64,000 nt of DNA, from positions 1 through 64,000 of the forward strand of contig CAMYKZ010000015.1 in the NCBI GenBank assembly GCA_947259045.1, in the 5' to 3' direction. Positions 20,538 to 30,345 of the stretch are shown here, piece after piece. The notes under the pieces were generated by a model. It did no database searches. It worked only from the letters and a program-made list of their open reading frames with translations, and was not told the origin of the DNA. The position numbers were made by a program, and so were the translations under genes. This stretch comes from an uncultured Afifella sp. (GTDB taxonomy: Bacteria; Pseudomonadota; Alphaproteobacteria; Rhizobiales; Afifellaceae). The stretch's first letter is position 1, and every line of letters begins with the position of its first letter.

Positions 20538-20598
20538 ACAGGAAATACAGACCTCGTAAGTAGGTGTTACAACGAGGCGGGGATTTGAAGAGGACCTT

Positions 20599-21435
20599 AT
20601 GGCCGAGTCACACGCACAGAACCACGATTATCATCTTGTCGATCCAAGCCCGTGGCCCTTCATCGGGTCTGTTTCGGCGCTCGCGCTTGCGATCGGTGCT
20701 GTAACCGCCATGCACGAGATGACGTCCTATCTTTCGATGCTTCCCGGCCTGATCGGCGTTATCTACACCATGTACGCCTGGTGGGTGGATGTGATCAAGG
20801 AGGCCAATTCCGGTCATCATACCCGTGTTGTGCAATTGCACCTTCGGTATGGCATGATCCTGTTCATTGCCTCGGAGGTGATGTTCTTCGTTGCCTGGTT
20901 CTGGGCGTTTTTCGACGCCAGCCTGTTTGCCGGCGAAGTGCAGCAGGTCGCGCGGGTTGAACACACCGGGGGGCATTGGCCGCCGACCGGGATCGAGGTT
21001 TTCGACCCATGGCACCTGCCGCTGCTGAATACGCTGATCCTGCTGACGTCCGGCACAACGGTCACATGGGCGCATCATGCGCTGCTGCACAATGACCGTG
21101 AGGGCCTTAAATGGGGCCTTGTCCTGACAGTGCTGCTTGGCGCCCTGTTTACAGCCGTCCAGGCCTATGAATATGTCCATGCGGCTTTCGGCTTCTCCGG
21201 CAATATCTATGGCGCGACATTTTTCATGGCGACCGGCTTTCACGGCTTCCATGTGTTAGTGGGAACAATTTTCCTGATGGTCTGCCTGCTGCGTGCGATA
21301 AAGGGCGATTTCACGCCAGAGCAGCATTTCGGCTTCGAAGCCGCTGCCTGGTACTGGCATTTTGTCGACGTGGTCTGGCTGTTCCTGTTTTTCTGCATTT
21401 ACATCTGGGGTTCTGCCGGCGCAGTGGTGCACTGA
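20599..21435 (+). CDS. coxC: Cytochrome c oxidase subunit III
   Basis: Seven-helix subunit III of the aa3 oxidase (278 residues). Family signatures include NHDYHLVDPSPWP at the N-terminus, the conserved FFVAWFWAFFDASL helix and YWHFVDVVWLFLFFCIYIWG at the C-terminus. It stabilises the CoxA active site and proton uptake. It lies 61 bp after ctaG and is followed by a long hairpin (21454-21488). Confidence 0.97.
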   Translation: MAESHAQNHDYHLVDPSPWPFIGSVSALALAIGAVTAMHEMTSYLSMLPGLIGVIYTMYAWWVDVIKEANSGHHTRVVQLHLRYGMILFIASEVMFFVAWFWAFFDASLFAGEVQQVARVEHTGGHWPPTGIEVFDPWHLPLLNTLILLTSGTTVTWAHHALLHNDREGLKWGLVLTVLLGALFTAVQAYEYVHAAFGFSGNIYGATFFMATGFHGFHVLVGTIFLMVCLLRAIKGDFTPEQHFGFEAAAWYWHFVDVVWLFLFFCIYIWGSAGAVVH

Positions 21436-21453
21436 CGGCCCGGTTCGCCTGAC

Positions 21454-21488
21454 AACCCGGCACAATGTCATCGCGACTGTGCCGGGTT
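21454..21488 (+). terminator. Hairpin after coxC
   Basis: Perfect 11-bp inverted repeat AACCCGGCACA / TGTGCCGGGTT around a 13-base loop, 18 bp past the coxC stop. The sequence after it (CATGATCC) has no T-run. It could cause partial termination or protect the 3' end of the cox transcript while allowing readthrough into DUF983 and surf1. Confidence 0.55.
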
Positions 21489-21538
21489 CATGATCCCGGA
21501 TTTCAGCGCGCGGGCGGCAGCAAGGCGGTCAAAAGAGC

Positions 21539-21922
21539 ATGAGCGAAGACAGAGCGGATTTCCCGCAGCAGGACCCGTACCGAACCGGGATCCGCGGGCT
21601 TTGTCCCAGGTGCGGCCAAGGCCGGATGTTTTCCGGCCCTCTCACTCTGACCGATCGATGCGCCAATTGCGGTCTGGATTATGCCTTTGCCGATTCCGCC
21701 GACGGGCCCGCGGTGTTCGCGATCCTGATTGTCGGCTTTATCGTTGCCGGCAGCGCGCTGATGTTCGAACTGGCCTATGAGCCCCCGATCTGGCTGCATG
21801 TGGTGCTGTGGGCGCCCTTGATCGTGATCCTGTCGCTGGCGATCCTGCGGCCCCTGAAGGGCCTTGCCGTCGCCCTGCAATATGTCAATCATGCGAGGCA
21901 GGGCGAGATTGACCCGGACTAG
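21539..21922 (+). CDS. DUF983 family protein
   Basis: A 127-residue membrane protein with an N-terminal zinc-ribbon-like pair (RGLCPRCGQGRMF and CANCGLDYAF) and two predicted transmembrane helices (about residues 55-75 and 82-102). DUF983 genes recurrently sit between coxC and surf1 in alphaproteobacteria, suggesting a role in oxidase assembly; the function is unproven. Its 3' end overlaps the surf1 start. Confidence 0.9.
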   Translation: MSEDRADFPQQDPYRTGIRGLCPRCGQGRMFSGPLTLTDRCANCGLDYAFADSADGPAVFAILIVGFIVAGSALMFELAYEPPIWLHVVLWAPLIVILSLAILRPLKGLAVALQYVNHARQGEIDPD

Positions 21923-22670
21923 ATCACTCAACAGTCCTGCAACCATCATTGCCGTCTTGTTGGTTGCGGCCGCCTTTGTCACGCTGATCTCGCTTGGAAA
22001 CTGGCAGTTGCGCCGGCTCGCCTGGAAGGAAGATCTGATCGCCCGGGTGGCGGAGCGTATGCAATCCGCACCGCTTGATCTGACAGCAGGGAGAATGGCC
22101 GATATCGACGGCGCAGCATTTCTGGCGGCCAACGAATACCGCCCGCTGAAGCTGCGCGGGCGATTCGTCGATGACGCCACGGTCCGGGTCTTTACAGCCC
22201 TGTCTGATCCGAAGGGACAGCTGCAGGGCCCCGGTTACTGGGTCTTCACGCCGCTGGTCACGGAAACGGGGCCGGCGATCTTTGTCAATCGCGGATTTGT
22301 GCCGTTTGAGCGGCTTGATGATGTGCCGCCGGCGCCGGGCGGGATAACTACGCTGAGCGGCGTGCTCAGAGCGCCTGAGACGGGCAATTTCGTGACGCCG
22401 GAGCCGGACCTGAAAAACCGCGTCTGGCATTCCAGGAACCCCGTCGCAATCGCGGCGGCGCTTTCGCTTCAGGGTGATACGATGCCGTTTTTCATCGACG
22501 CCGACGCATCGCACACGCCGGCCGGCGGAATACCCCAGGCCGGCGAAACCCGGACAATGTTTGTCAATTCGCACCTGCATTATGCCATTACCTGGTATGG
22601 CCTGGCGCTGGCGCTGGCCGGCGTGTGTGCCGTTTATGTATTCAAGCGGCAAAATGGCGCGACGGCTTGA
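21891..22670 (+). CDS. SURF1 family cytochrome oxidase biogenesis protein
   Basis: Assembly factor involved in heme a insertion into subunit I. Two transmembrane helices bracket a periplasmic domain: the N-terminal helix followed by GNWQLRRLAWK, and the C-terminal helix after HLHYAITWYGLA. ATG 21891 gives 259 residues and overlaps DUF983 by 32 bp; ATG 21882 is also in frame. The GPGYWVFTPL and FVNRGFVP motifs are diagnostic. Confidence 0.92.
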   Translation: MRGRARLTRTRSLNSPATIIAVLLVAAAFVTLISLGNWQLRRLAWKEDLIARVAERMQSAPLDLTAGRMADIDGAAFLAANEYRPLKLRGRFVDDATVRVFTALSDPKGQLQGPGYWVFTPLVTETGPAIFVNRGFVPFERLDDVPPAPGGITTLSGVLRAPETGNFVTPEPDLKNRVWHSRNPVAIAAALSLQGDTMPFFIDADASHTPAGGIPQAGETRTMFVNSHLHYAITWYGLALALAGVCAVYVFKRQNGATA

Positions 22671-22702
22671 CGCGACCGGCCCTCAGACCCTAACTGCCTG
22701 CC

Positions 22703-23662
22703 ATGAATGACAAGCCGAAACTTCATCTTTATCTCTGCGCCCCGCGCGGCTTCTGCGCCGGCGTGGATCGCGCCATCCAGATCGTGGAGGAAGCCCTCAA
22801 ACGCTATGGACCGCCGGTCTATGTGCGTCACGAAATCGTCCATAACAAATATGTCGTGGAAAGCCTGCGCAACAAGGGCGCGATCTTTGTCGGTGAAATC
22901 AACGAAATCCCCGAGACCGGCCAGCCGGTGATTTTTTCCGCCCATGGTGTCGCCAAACGGGTGCCGGCGGAAGCGGACGCCCGCAATCTTTTTTATCTCG
23001 ATGCCACGTGCCCGCTGGTCTCCAAGGTTCACAAGGAGGCCATGCTGCACCACAAAAGGGGCCGTGAAATCGTGCTGATCGGGCATGCCGGCCATCCGGA
23101 AGTGGAGGGGACGATGGGACAGCTTCCGGTCGGTGCCGTGACCCTGATCGAAACCGTGGCCGATGTTAGCGCGTTTACGCCGCGCGACGCTGAAAATCTG
23201 GCGTGGATTACCCAGACGACGCTTTCCGTCGATGACACGGCGGAAATCGTAGCGGCGCTGACTGAGCGGTTCCCGGCAATCGTCGCGCCGCACAAGGACG
23301 ATATCTGTTACGCCACCACCAACCGGCAACAGGCGGTCAAGGCGGTTGCTCCTAAGGTCAGCCGGATGGTCGTGGTCGGTGCGCCCAATTCGTCGAATTC
23401 CAGGCGGCTGGTTGAAGTCGCCGAACGCGCGGGTTGCGAAAAGGCTTTTCTGGTCCAGCGCGCCGCCGATCTGCAATGGCATGACTTGGACAGCGCGTCT
23501 TCCGTCGGCGTCACTGCCGGTGCATCTGCGCCGGAGATCCTTGTTGACGAAATCATAGAAGCCTTTCGCAGCCGGTTCGATGTGACCGTTGAGACAATAT
23601 CGACAGCCGATGAGGATGTTACCTTCATGCTGCCGCGGGCCTTGCGCGAAACGGCGGCCTGA
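22703..23662 (+). CDS. ispH: 4-hydroxy-3-methylbut-2-enyl diphosphate reductase
   Basis: Final enzyme of the MEP isoprenoid pathway, making IPP and DMAPP with a [4Fe-4S] cluster. The three cluster cysteines are in [21 protein letters not shown] and [10 protein letters not shown]-adjacent [11 protein letters not shown]. The 319-residue length is standard. It supplies prenyl precursors used by UbiA and CtaB encoded nearby. ispH-thrB-rnhA are co-directional and tightly spaced. Confidence 0.97.
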   Translation: MNDKPKLHLYLCAPRGFCAGVDRAIQIVEEALKRYGPPVYVRHEIVHNKYVVESLRNKGAIFVGEINEIPETGQPVIFSAHGVAKRVPAEADARNLFYLDATCPLVSKVHKEAMLHHKRGREIVLIGHAGHPEVEGTMGQLPVGAVTLIETVADVSAFTPRDAENLAWITQTTLSVDDTAEIVAALTERFPAIVAPHKDDICYATTNRQQAVKAVAPKVSRMVVVGAPNSSNSRRLVEVAERAGCEKAFLVQRAADLQWHDLDSASSVGVTAGASAPEILVDEIIEAFRSRFDVTVETISTADEDVTFMLPRALRETAA

Positions 23663-23665
23663 TCA

Positions 23666-24634
23666 ATGGCCGTCTATACCGACGTTGAAGATACCGATCT
23701 TGAACGCTTCCTCGCCGATTATGACCTTGGCGAGCTGCTGTCGTGCAAGGGGATCGCCGAGGGCGTGGAAAATTCCAATTTTCTGCTCCACGCCGACAGC
23801 GGCTTTTATATTCTGACGCTTTATGAAAAACGCGTTCAGGAAGCCGATCTGCCGTTTTTCCTCGGCCTGCTGGAGCATCTGCACAAAAAGGGAATTTCCT
23901 GTCCGTTGCCGGTGGCCGCCCGCGACGGGGTCGCATTGCGGCAATTGTCAGGGCGCCCGGCGGTGATCGTATCATTTCTTGACGGCATCTGGGTGCGGCG
24001 GTCCAAGACCCATCATTGCGCAGCACTTGGCAGTGCGCTGGCCGCCATGCACCAGGCTGCCGGCGATTTTACCCTGAGGCGCGAAAATGCTCTGTCCTGT
24101 TCAAGCTGGCGGCCTCTGTTTGAAAAATGCCGCGACCGCGCCGATAGTGTCGAGCCGGGTCTGGCCGGGTTCATCGCCGCGGAACTCGATTTTCTCGAGG
24201 CCAACTGGCCCCGGGACCTGCCGGCTGGCGTCATTCATGCCGATCTTTTTCCCGACAATGTGTTTTTTCTGAAGGACAGGTTATCCGGCCTGATCGATTT
24301 CTATTTCGCCTGTAACGACCAGTTCGCCTACGATCTGGCGATTTGCCTCAATGCCTGGTGTTTTGAAGCCGACAACAGTTTCAACATCACCAAGGCGCGG
24401 GCGCTGATTCATGCCTATGAGACGGTCCGGCCGCTTTCGCGCGAAGAAAGAAATGCGCTGCCGATCCTGGCCCGCGGTGCTTCCGTCAGGTTTCTGCTCA
24501 CCCGCCTCTATGACTGGCTGACTGTGCCCGACGGCGCCCTGGTCACGCCCAAAGACCCGCTGGAATATGTCCGCAAGCTCAGGTTTCACCAGCGCGTTGT
24601 CGGGCCGGAAGGCTACGGAGTGGATGACCCATGA
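23666..24634 (+). CDS. thrB: Homoserine kinase, ThrB type II (APH-fold)
   Basis: Phosphorylates homoserine in threonine synthesis. This is the aminoglycoside-phosphotransferase-fold ThrB found in alphaproteobacteria, not the GHMP type. Visible are the N-terminal [13 protein letters not shown] substrate/ATP loop, the catalytic Brenner motif [13 protein letters not shown] and the metal-binding GLIDFYFAC. It has 322 residues, starts 3 bp after ispH and overlaps rnhA by 4 bp. Its product feeds ThrC encoded at 35.9-37.3 kb. Confidence 0.96.
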   Translation: MAVYTDVEDTDLERFLADYDLGELLSCKGIAEGVENSNFLLHADSGFYILTLYEKRVQEADLPFFLGLLEHLHKKGISCPLPVAARDGVALRQLSGRPAVIVSFLDGIWVRRSKTHHCAALGSALAAMHQAAGDFTLRRENALSCSSWRPLFEKCRDRADSVEPGLAGFIAAELDFLEANWPRDLPAGVIHADLFPDNVFFLKDRLSGLIDFYFACNDQFAYDLAICLNAWCFEADNSFNITKARALIHAYETVRPLSREERNALPILARGASVRFLLTRLYDWLTVPDGALVTPKDPLEYVRKLRFHQRVVGPEGYGVDDP

Positions 24635-25074
24635 GTGACGAGCGTGTAACGATCCATACCGATGGCGCCTGTTCGGGCAACCCCGGACCGGGCGGTTGGG
24701 GCGCGATACTGGAATTTCGCGGCGTGGAAAAAGAGCTTTACGGCGGCGAGCCGGAAACCACCAACAACCGGATGGAGCTGATAGCGGCAATTGAAGCGCT
24801 GTCGGCCCTCACCCGCCGGGCGCCGGTCGACCTCTATACGGATTCAAAATATCTGCGTGACGGAGTCACCCAGTGGATTCACAACTGGAAACGCAATGGC
24901 TGGAAGACGGCGGCGAAAAAACCCGTCAAGAATGTCGATCTCTGGCAGCGGCTTGATGAATTGCTTGGGAAACAGCCCATCGAATGGCACTGGGTCAAGG
25001 GCCATGCCGGCCACGACCTGAACGAACGCGCCGATGAACTTGCCCGCATGGGCATGGCGCCGTTTCAGGATTGA
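24631..25074 (+). CDS. rnhA: Ribonuclease HI
   Basis: Cleaves RNA in RNA-DNA hybrids. The four catalytic acidic residues are visible: Asp in [14 protein letters not shown], Glu in [13 protein letters not shown], Asp in YTDSKYL and Asp in [12 protein letters not shown]. The basic handle ([17 protein letters not shown]) is present. It has 147 residues and overlaps the thrB stop by 4 bp, an arrangement common in Hyphomicrobiales. Confidence 0.97.
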   Translation: MSDERVTIHTDGACSGNPGPGGWGAILEFRGVEKELYGGEPETTNNRMELIAAIEALSALTRRAPVDLYTDSKYLRDGVTQWIHNWKRNGWKTAAKKPVKNVDLWQRLDELLGKQPIEWHWVKGHAGHDLNERADELARMGMAPFQD

Positions 25075-25098
25075 ACGCGGCCGGCCTGGCAGCCAATA

Positions 25099-25584
25099 TC
25101 AGAGTGCCTGGAGAATCCTCGCAGCGCCGGTTGCTGTCGCTTGCTGAGCGACGTCCTCAACCTCAAGCGTCTTGATGACACCGTCTTCAACGATCATCGA
25201 AAACCGTTTGACGCGGGTGGCGAGGCCGATGGCCGATCCATCCATTTCGAGGCCCGAGGCTTTGGCAAATTCTGCATTGCCATCCGACAGGAAATCGATC
25301 TTTCCCTTCGCACCGGTCTGTTCCGCCCAGGCATTCATGACAAACAGGTCGTTGACCGCAACGACGGCAATGGCGTCGACGCCCTTTGCCAGGATGTCGT
25401 CGTAATGTTCCAGAAAACCGGGCAGATGTTTGTTGTGGCAGGTTGGCGTGAAGGCTCCAGGCACACCAAAGAAAACAACTTTCTTGCCGGAAAAGACATC
25501 CGCCGTCGTCTTTTGTTCCGGACCGTCCGGGCCAAGTTGGAAAAATACAGTGTCGGGAAGCCGGTCGCCCACGGATACGGTCAT
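25099..25584 (-). CDS. Peroxiredoxin (Prx5/AhpE-like, thioredoxin fold)
   Basis: Thiol peroxidase of the Prx5 group, 161 residues. The peroxidatic cysteine is in PGAFTPTCHNKHLPGF. The Prx5 marker NDLFVMNAWAEQTGA and the C-terminal GAARILQAL are present. There is no second conserved resolving Cys, so it is probably a 1-Cys enzyme recycled by glutathione/glutaredoxin or thioredoxin. It converges on rnhA, 24 bp apart. Confidence 0.93.
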   Translation of the reverse strand: MTVSVGDRLPDTVFFQLGPDGPEQKTTADVFSGKKVVFFGVPGAFTPTCHNKHLPGFLEHYDDILAKGVDAIAVVAVNDLFVMNAWAEQTGAKGKIDFLSDGNAEFAKASGLEMDGSAIGLATRVKRFSMIVEDGVIKTLEVEDVAQQATATGAARILQAL

Positions 25585-25662
25585 GAAATGCTCCTGAATG
25601 GTCAGATGAATGTCTGTCGGGATATCGGCTGAACAATAGTCTTGCGGAGCGGTTCGTCCAGC

Positions 25663-26532
25663 CTAATTTGCAGGATGAATACGGACGTTTTTTGCAAACA
25701 CGCCCTGATCGTCAGCCACCAGCAGGAAGTTAATCGCGCCGTCCACCTTGGCGTCCTCCGGCACGCCGTTCAGCGACAGCCTGAACAATGCGCCGCCGGC
25801 GCTTCGGCTGACCAGTTCCGGTTGGCCGATGAACCAGTCGGCCGGCGCCTCGGCAAAAAGATCCACATTATCAGCGGGGGGCAGATCGGCCTCGATCAAG
25901 AGCCCGCCCGGCTCCTGCCGGACAGACGAAATCATGAAACCGGAAGCCGGCGATTGTGGCAGCTGCCGGCGATATTCCGCGATGGCGACCCGGGCCAGCG
26001 GATCGGGCTTTTCGCCTGGCGCAAGCGATGCCGTCCGGGCTGCCTTGACCGGAATGCAGACATCGGCGCAGGCGCCGTAGAAGAAATTGAGTGAAAGCAT
26101 GACGGGCAGGTTCGGGTCAACCGGCCGGACGGTGAGCGGAAAGACCACACGCTCCTTGTACACCACCGAAATTGATGCGCCGTCATCATAGCGGCGCGGA
26201 ACCGGGTATCTTACGGAAACATCGGCAACATTGCGGGAGCCGGAAAAATCGAAATGGGGCGGAACGCCGGCGTCACCTGGAACGCGCCAGTAGGTATGCC
26301 ATCCTGGCTCAAGCTGGATTTCCACCCCGCCATCGACATGTGCCGCATCTGCGGCCGGGCTGAGCAGTAGCCGGACACGGGAATAGTCGCTTTCATCCCA
26401 TTGCGAACGGGCAGGCGGAGACCCGGTCTGGCTGGAGCTCTGCGCACTTGTCTGGCCCTGGAGGCCGGCGGCAACAATTGATGCGGCGAATGCAGCAAGA
26501 AGCCGACTGCGGGATAAAACACGTTTCATCAT
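25663..26532 (-). CDS. DsbD N-terminal-domain-like periplasmic protein
   Basis: Exported protein of about 289 residues resembling the alpha (N-terminal) domain of DsbD. A signal peptide follows the MMKR start (26532/26529; the open frame runs to 26619, but that extension precedes the signal peptide). The redox-type motif NFFYGACADVCIPVKA holds the CxxxC pair expected of this domain. The electron-carrying membrane and thioredoxin domains of DsbD are absent. It is divergent from yqgE, a common pairing in this order. A role in thiol transfer or copper handling is inferred. Confidence 0.8.
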   Translation of the reverse strand: MMKRVLSRSRLLAAFAASIVAAGLQGQTSAQSSSQTGSPPARSQWDESDYSRVRLLLSPAADAAHVDGGVEIQLEPGWHTYWRVPGDAGVPPHFDFSGSRNVADVSVRYPVPRRYDDGASISVVYKERVVFPLTVRPVDPNLPVMLSLNFFYGACADVCIPVKAARTASLAPGEKPDPLARVAIAEYRRQLPQSPASGFMISSVRQEPGGLLIEADLPPADNVDLFAEAPADWFIGQPELVSRSAGGALFRLSLNGVPEDAKVDGAINFLLVADDQGVFAKNVRIHPAN

Positions 26533-26669
26533 CTGTCCGATATAACGCTGATTGACTGCCAATTGGAAAAATCCGAAAACAAGAAAGCTCATTTTTACGT
26601 GAGCGCGATGATTCTGCATTAATTCCAGATGCGTGACATTTTTATCGGAAAGCCTTAATCTTTAGTGCC

Positions 26670-27272
26670 ATGGCCCAGATGCCCGATACTGAAGATGCGA
26701 TTGATGGCCAGATTTTGATCGCAATGCCCGGAATGGCCGATACCCGCTTCGCCAGAAGCCTGGTCTTTGTCTGTGCTCACTCCGTGGACGAAGGCGCTAT
26801 GGGCATTATCGTCAATCAACTGGAACCGGAACTCAGCCTGAAGGAACTGCTTGTCCAGCTTGATATTATTGAGGAAGGCTGCGCCGATGATCTTTCAGGG
26901 TCCATCGGCGAAATGTACGTCCATCGCGGCGGTCCTGTTGAGACAGGGCGCGGTTTTGTTCTTCACACGTCAGACTTCATGCTCGACAATGCCAGTTTGA
27001 AAGTCGGCAGCAACATCTGTTTGACGTCGACGCTGGAGATCCTTCGCGCCATTGCCGCAGGCAACGGCCCGGAGGAGGCGATTTTTGCCCTTGGATATGC
27101 CGGATGGGCCCCCGGCCAGCTGGAAAGCGAAATCAAGTCCAACGGCTGGCTGCTCGCGCCGGCAGATGACGCGATCCTGTTCGACAACAATATCGACACC
27201 AAATATGACCGTGCGCTTGGTACGCTGGGTATCGATCCGGCCATGTTGTCCTCGCAGGCAGGTCACGCCTGA
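26670..27272 (+). CDS. YqgE/AlgH family protein
   Basis: A 200-residue member of UPF0301 (YqgE/AlgH). The family signature GQILIAMPGMADTRFARSLVFVCAHS, GAMGIIVNQ and the HRGGPVETGRGFVLHT segment are clear. AlgH was first described as an alginate regulator in Pseudomonas, but the molecular function is unresolved. It is divergent from the DsbD-like gene and convergent with the EAL protein gene. Confidence 0.93.
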   Translation: MAQMPDTEDAIDGQILIAMPGMADTRFARSLVFVCAHSVDEGAMGIIVNQLEPELSLKELLVQLDIIEEGCADDLSGSIGEMYVHRGGPVETGRGFVLHTSDFMLDNASLKVGSNICLTSTLEILRAIAAGNGPEEAIFALGYAGWAPGQLESEIKSNGWLLAPADDAILFDNNIDTKYDRALGTLGIDPAMLSSQAGHA

Positions 27273-27281
27273 ATTCCGGGT

Positions 27282-30158
27282 TCAACTGGCCTGCGACATT
27301 TGCGTGGCCTGCTGCAGAAGCCGCTGGACTTCCTGGCTGCTCATCGCTTTACCGAAGAGATAGCCTTGCGCGAATTCGCAGCCGATCTGCTGCAATTCAA
27401 GCGAATCCACTTCCGTTTCCACACCCTCGGCAATCACGTCCATTCCGAGATCCTGTGCAAGGCTGACGATCGCGCGCAATATGATCGGCCGTGCCGAAGA
27501 CCCGTTCGGCCGCACAAACGACTGATCGACTTTCAGCGTATCGAACGGGAAGCGCTGCAGGTAGGACAGGGCCGAATAGCCTGTTCCGAAATCATCAAGC
27601 GAAAGTCCGACACCAAGTTCGCGGATCTTGGTCAGCATTTGCGCGGCATATTCCGGATTGGACATCACCAGCGATTCGGTCACCTCAAGTTTAAGCGTAT
27701 CGGGAACAATGCCGGATCGCGCCAGAACCGATTTCACGTCGTTGATCAGATCATGGCGCAGCAGCTGGCTGCTGGACACGTTGACGGATACGAACGGAAC
27801 AATATCCGCCTGGTGTTGCCCCTGCCAGATGGCCAGTTCCTTGGCTGCCTGTTCCATGGCAAACAGGCCCAACTGGACGATCAGCCCGTTGTCCTCCGCC
27901 ACGGGAATGAAATCACTTGGCGGGATTTGACCGCGTTGCGGGTGATGCCACCGCATCAGGGCCTCATAGCCGGCGATGGTTTCGTCGGCCAGCCGGACAA
28001 CCGGCTGATACATCAGATCGATATCGCCATTGTCGATGGCAATGCGCAAATCATGTTCGATATCCGTCCGGTTGCTGCGGGCGCCAAGCGACGTGCGATA
28101 GAATTCCGCCCGGCCGCCGCCAAGCCGTTTGGCATGATAACAGGCTGCCTCGGCCCGGCGCAGCTGGTCCTGTCCATTCGACTCGCTGTCGGCAGGGGCC
28201 ACGCCCAATGATGCAGACAGAAAAATTTCCTTGTCGGTGATCGAAATTGCCGCCCGAATTGTCGACAGCAGGTCATTGGCAAAGGATTCGATCTGCACCC
28301 GCTCGGTTTCCGACAGAAGAATGAGTGCAAACCCGTCACCCTTCAGCCGGGCCAGGCTGTCTTGCGGCCGCATGAGCCGGGAGAGGCGTCTGGCGACCGC
28401 CAGGATGACGGAATCGCCGACAGAGATGGAGAATTCCTCATTCACGTCACGGAAATGATCCAGGTCGATGACGATCACGGTCGGGTGTACCACATCTTCG
28501 ACGCCGGCTCTGGTCAGCGCGGTTTCCAGGCGGTCAAGCAGCAATTGCCGGTTCGGCAGGCCGGTCAGATTGTCATAGACGGAATCGTGCAGCAGCCGCT
28601 CTTCGGCAACTTTGGCGTCGGTCACGTCGCCGATCGTGCCGGCACACCGCATGACTTCGCCGTCGGATCCGACAATCGGCCTTGCCTGAAGCGAGAACCA
28701 GAGGAAATGGCCATCACTGGCGCGCATTCTGAATGTCTGGTTGATGCGGCCCCGGCGATGGTTGACGATGGTATCGAGCACCATGCGGAACCTGTCGCGG
28801 TCGCCGGGATGGACAAGCGCAAGCCAGTTGCGGGCCGGTCCGGCAAGCGCGCCGCGTTTCAGACCCAGGGCATCTTCGACTTCCGAGCCGACACTGATCT
28901 TGTCGCGGGCGACATCCCAATCCCAGACGGCGTGGCCTGCACCGACAAGCGCCAGCGCCTTGCGTTCCGCATCGCTGATCAGACCCTGCGCCAGTGCACC
29001 GCCGGCAAAGGCGTGTTGCATGATCGTGAAAGCCGTCAGCATGACGATCAGCACCAGCCCGCCGGCCAGAGCAGACTGGACAATCGGATTGTCGAGCCGC
29101 CCGGTCACCGCAAGCCAGCCGGCGCCAAGCCAGAACACAAAAACCAGCCAGGTTGGAATCAGCATGATGGCGCGGTCGTAATTGTGCAGTGCCAGATAGA
29201 AAACGATAAACAGGCCGACGATACCGGTGGCGGCAAGCGACATGCGGGCGATTCCGGAGGCAACCGGCGGATCGACTGCAATCACCCCTGACAGGATGGC
29301 GATACCCAGAAGCCAGGCGATCGTCACATGGCTGTAACGCACATGCCAGCGGTGCAGATGCAGATAGGTGTAGAGAAAGACCAGCAACGCGCCGGCCAGA
29401 ACGACCTCGGTCGCCGCACGCAGGGACTGCTCGTCGGCTTTGATGGTGGCGAAGGTTTTGTCCCAGAAGCCGAAGTCGATCGAGATATAGGCAAGCACTG
29501 ACCAGGCAAGCATCGCCGTTGCCGGAAACATCGCCGTACCCTTGACCACGAACAGAACGGTCAGGAACAGCGCCAGCAATCCGGCAATGCCGATGACAAT
29601 GCCGCGGTAGAGCGTGAACGAGTTGACGGTATTCGTATACGCATCCGCTTCCCAAAGCTGTAATTGCGGCAGGTTGGGCGTATTCAGTTCCGCTACGAAG
29701 GTGATGATTGCGCCGGGATCCAGCGTGATCCTGTAGATGTCGGCCTGATCATCCGGCAACTGCTCAGGCGCAAACCCCTGGCTCGGCGTCACCGCTCTGA
29801 TCCGCGCACGGCCCAGATCAGGCCAGATCAGGCCGGAACCGACGAGCCGGTAGCGCGGCGCCACCAGCAACCGGTCAATCTGTTCGTCCGATGTGTTTGC
29901 CAGCGCAAAGACGATCCAGTCGGACGTTCCGCCGGGCGTCTCCGAGTTGACTTCAATCCGTCTGACAATGCCGTCGGCGTCGGGGGCCGTGGACACTTGA
30001 AGCCGGTCGCTCTTGTTCAGATACCGTTCGGCAATATCTGTCAGATCAATTGTCGTCGCATTGAGCGGAACATTGATTGCCTCCACCGCGCTCGCACGGT
30101 CCGCCACAGCAAAGACAAATGCAAACAGCAGGCAGAAAAGTAGATAACCTGCACGCAA
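27282..30158 (-). CDS. Membrane GGDEF-EAL protein (degenerate GGDEF, intact EAL), c-di-GMP phosphodiesterase
   Basis: A 958-residue sensor. It has a signal peptide (about residues 1-24), a periplasmic domain (about 25-180), about seven or eight transmembrane helices (about 180-400) and a PAS domain with PAC tail (about 405-520). GGDEF (about 530-690) and EAL (about 705-950) domains follow. The GGDEF active site reads LKGDGFAL, lacking the first Gly and the catalytic Glu, so cyclase activity is unlikely. The EAL site is intact (YEALMRW, DDFGTGYSAL, KVDQSFV), predicting c-di-GMP hydrolysis, perhaps with the GGDEF as a GTP-sensing module. The periplasmic-plus-7TM layout resembles 7TMR-DISM receptors. 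Confidence 0.92.
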   Translation of the reverse strand: MRAGYLLFCLLFAFVFAVADRASAVEAINVPLNATTIDLTDIAERYLNKSDRLQVSTAPDADGIVRRIEVNSETPGGTSDWIVFALANTSDEQIDRLLVAPRYRLVGSGLIWPDLGRARIRAVTPSQGFAPEQLPDDQADIYRITLDPGAIITFVAELNTPNLPQLQLWEADAYTNTVNSFTLYRGIVIGIAGLLALFLTVLFVVKGTAMFPATAMLAWSVLAYISIDFGFWDKTFATIKADEQSLRAATEVVLAGALLVFLYTYLHLHRWHVRYSHVTIAWLLGIAILSGVIAVDPPVASGIARMSLAATGIVGLFIVFYLALHNYDRAIMLIPTWLVFVFWLGAGWLAVTGRLDNPIVQSALAGGLVLIVMLTAFTIMQHAFAGGALAQGLISDAERKALALVGAGHAVWDWDVARDKISVGSEVEDALGLKRGALAGPARNWLALVHPGDRDRFRMVLDTIVNHRRGRINQTFRMRASDGHFLWFSLQARPIVGSDGEVMRCAGTIGDVTDAKVAEERLLHDSVYDNLTGLPNRQLLLDRLETALTRAGVEDVVHPTVIVIDLDHFRDVNEEFSISVGDSVILAVARRLSRLMRPQDSLARLKGDGFALILLSETERVQIESFANDLLSTIRAAISITDKEIFLSASLGVAPADSESNGQDQLRRAEAACYHAKRLGGGRAEFYRTSLGARSNRTDIEHDLRIAIDNGDIDLMYQPVVRLADETIAGYEALMRWHHPQRGQIPPSDFIPVAEDNGLIVQLGLFAMEQAAKELAIWQGQHQADIVPFVSVNVSSSQLLRHDLINDVKSVLARSGIVPDTLKLEVTESLVMSNPEYAAQMLTKIRELGVGLSLDDFGTGYSALSYLQRFPFDTLKVDQSFVRPNGSSARPIILRAIVSLAQDLGMDVIAEGVETEVDSLELQQIGCEFAQGYLFGKAMSSQEVQRLLQQATQMSQAS

Positions 30159-30345
30159 GGGGAACCTCTATCAATATACATGCCGAACCAGAACCACTAC
30201 AGGCCCCGGGGCCTGATCACAAGACGGCAATTCATTCGTGGACCCGACAGGCCGCGAGACACCAACCGAGATTTGCGGCGCAATTGCGACGGAGCGGCCA
30301 TGCGGGTGATTGTCATCCCCGGAATATGGCGGTATCGCTGGCGTT

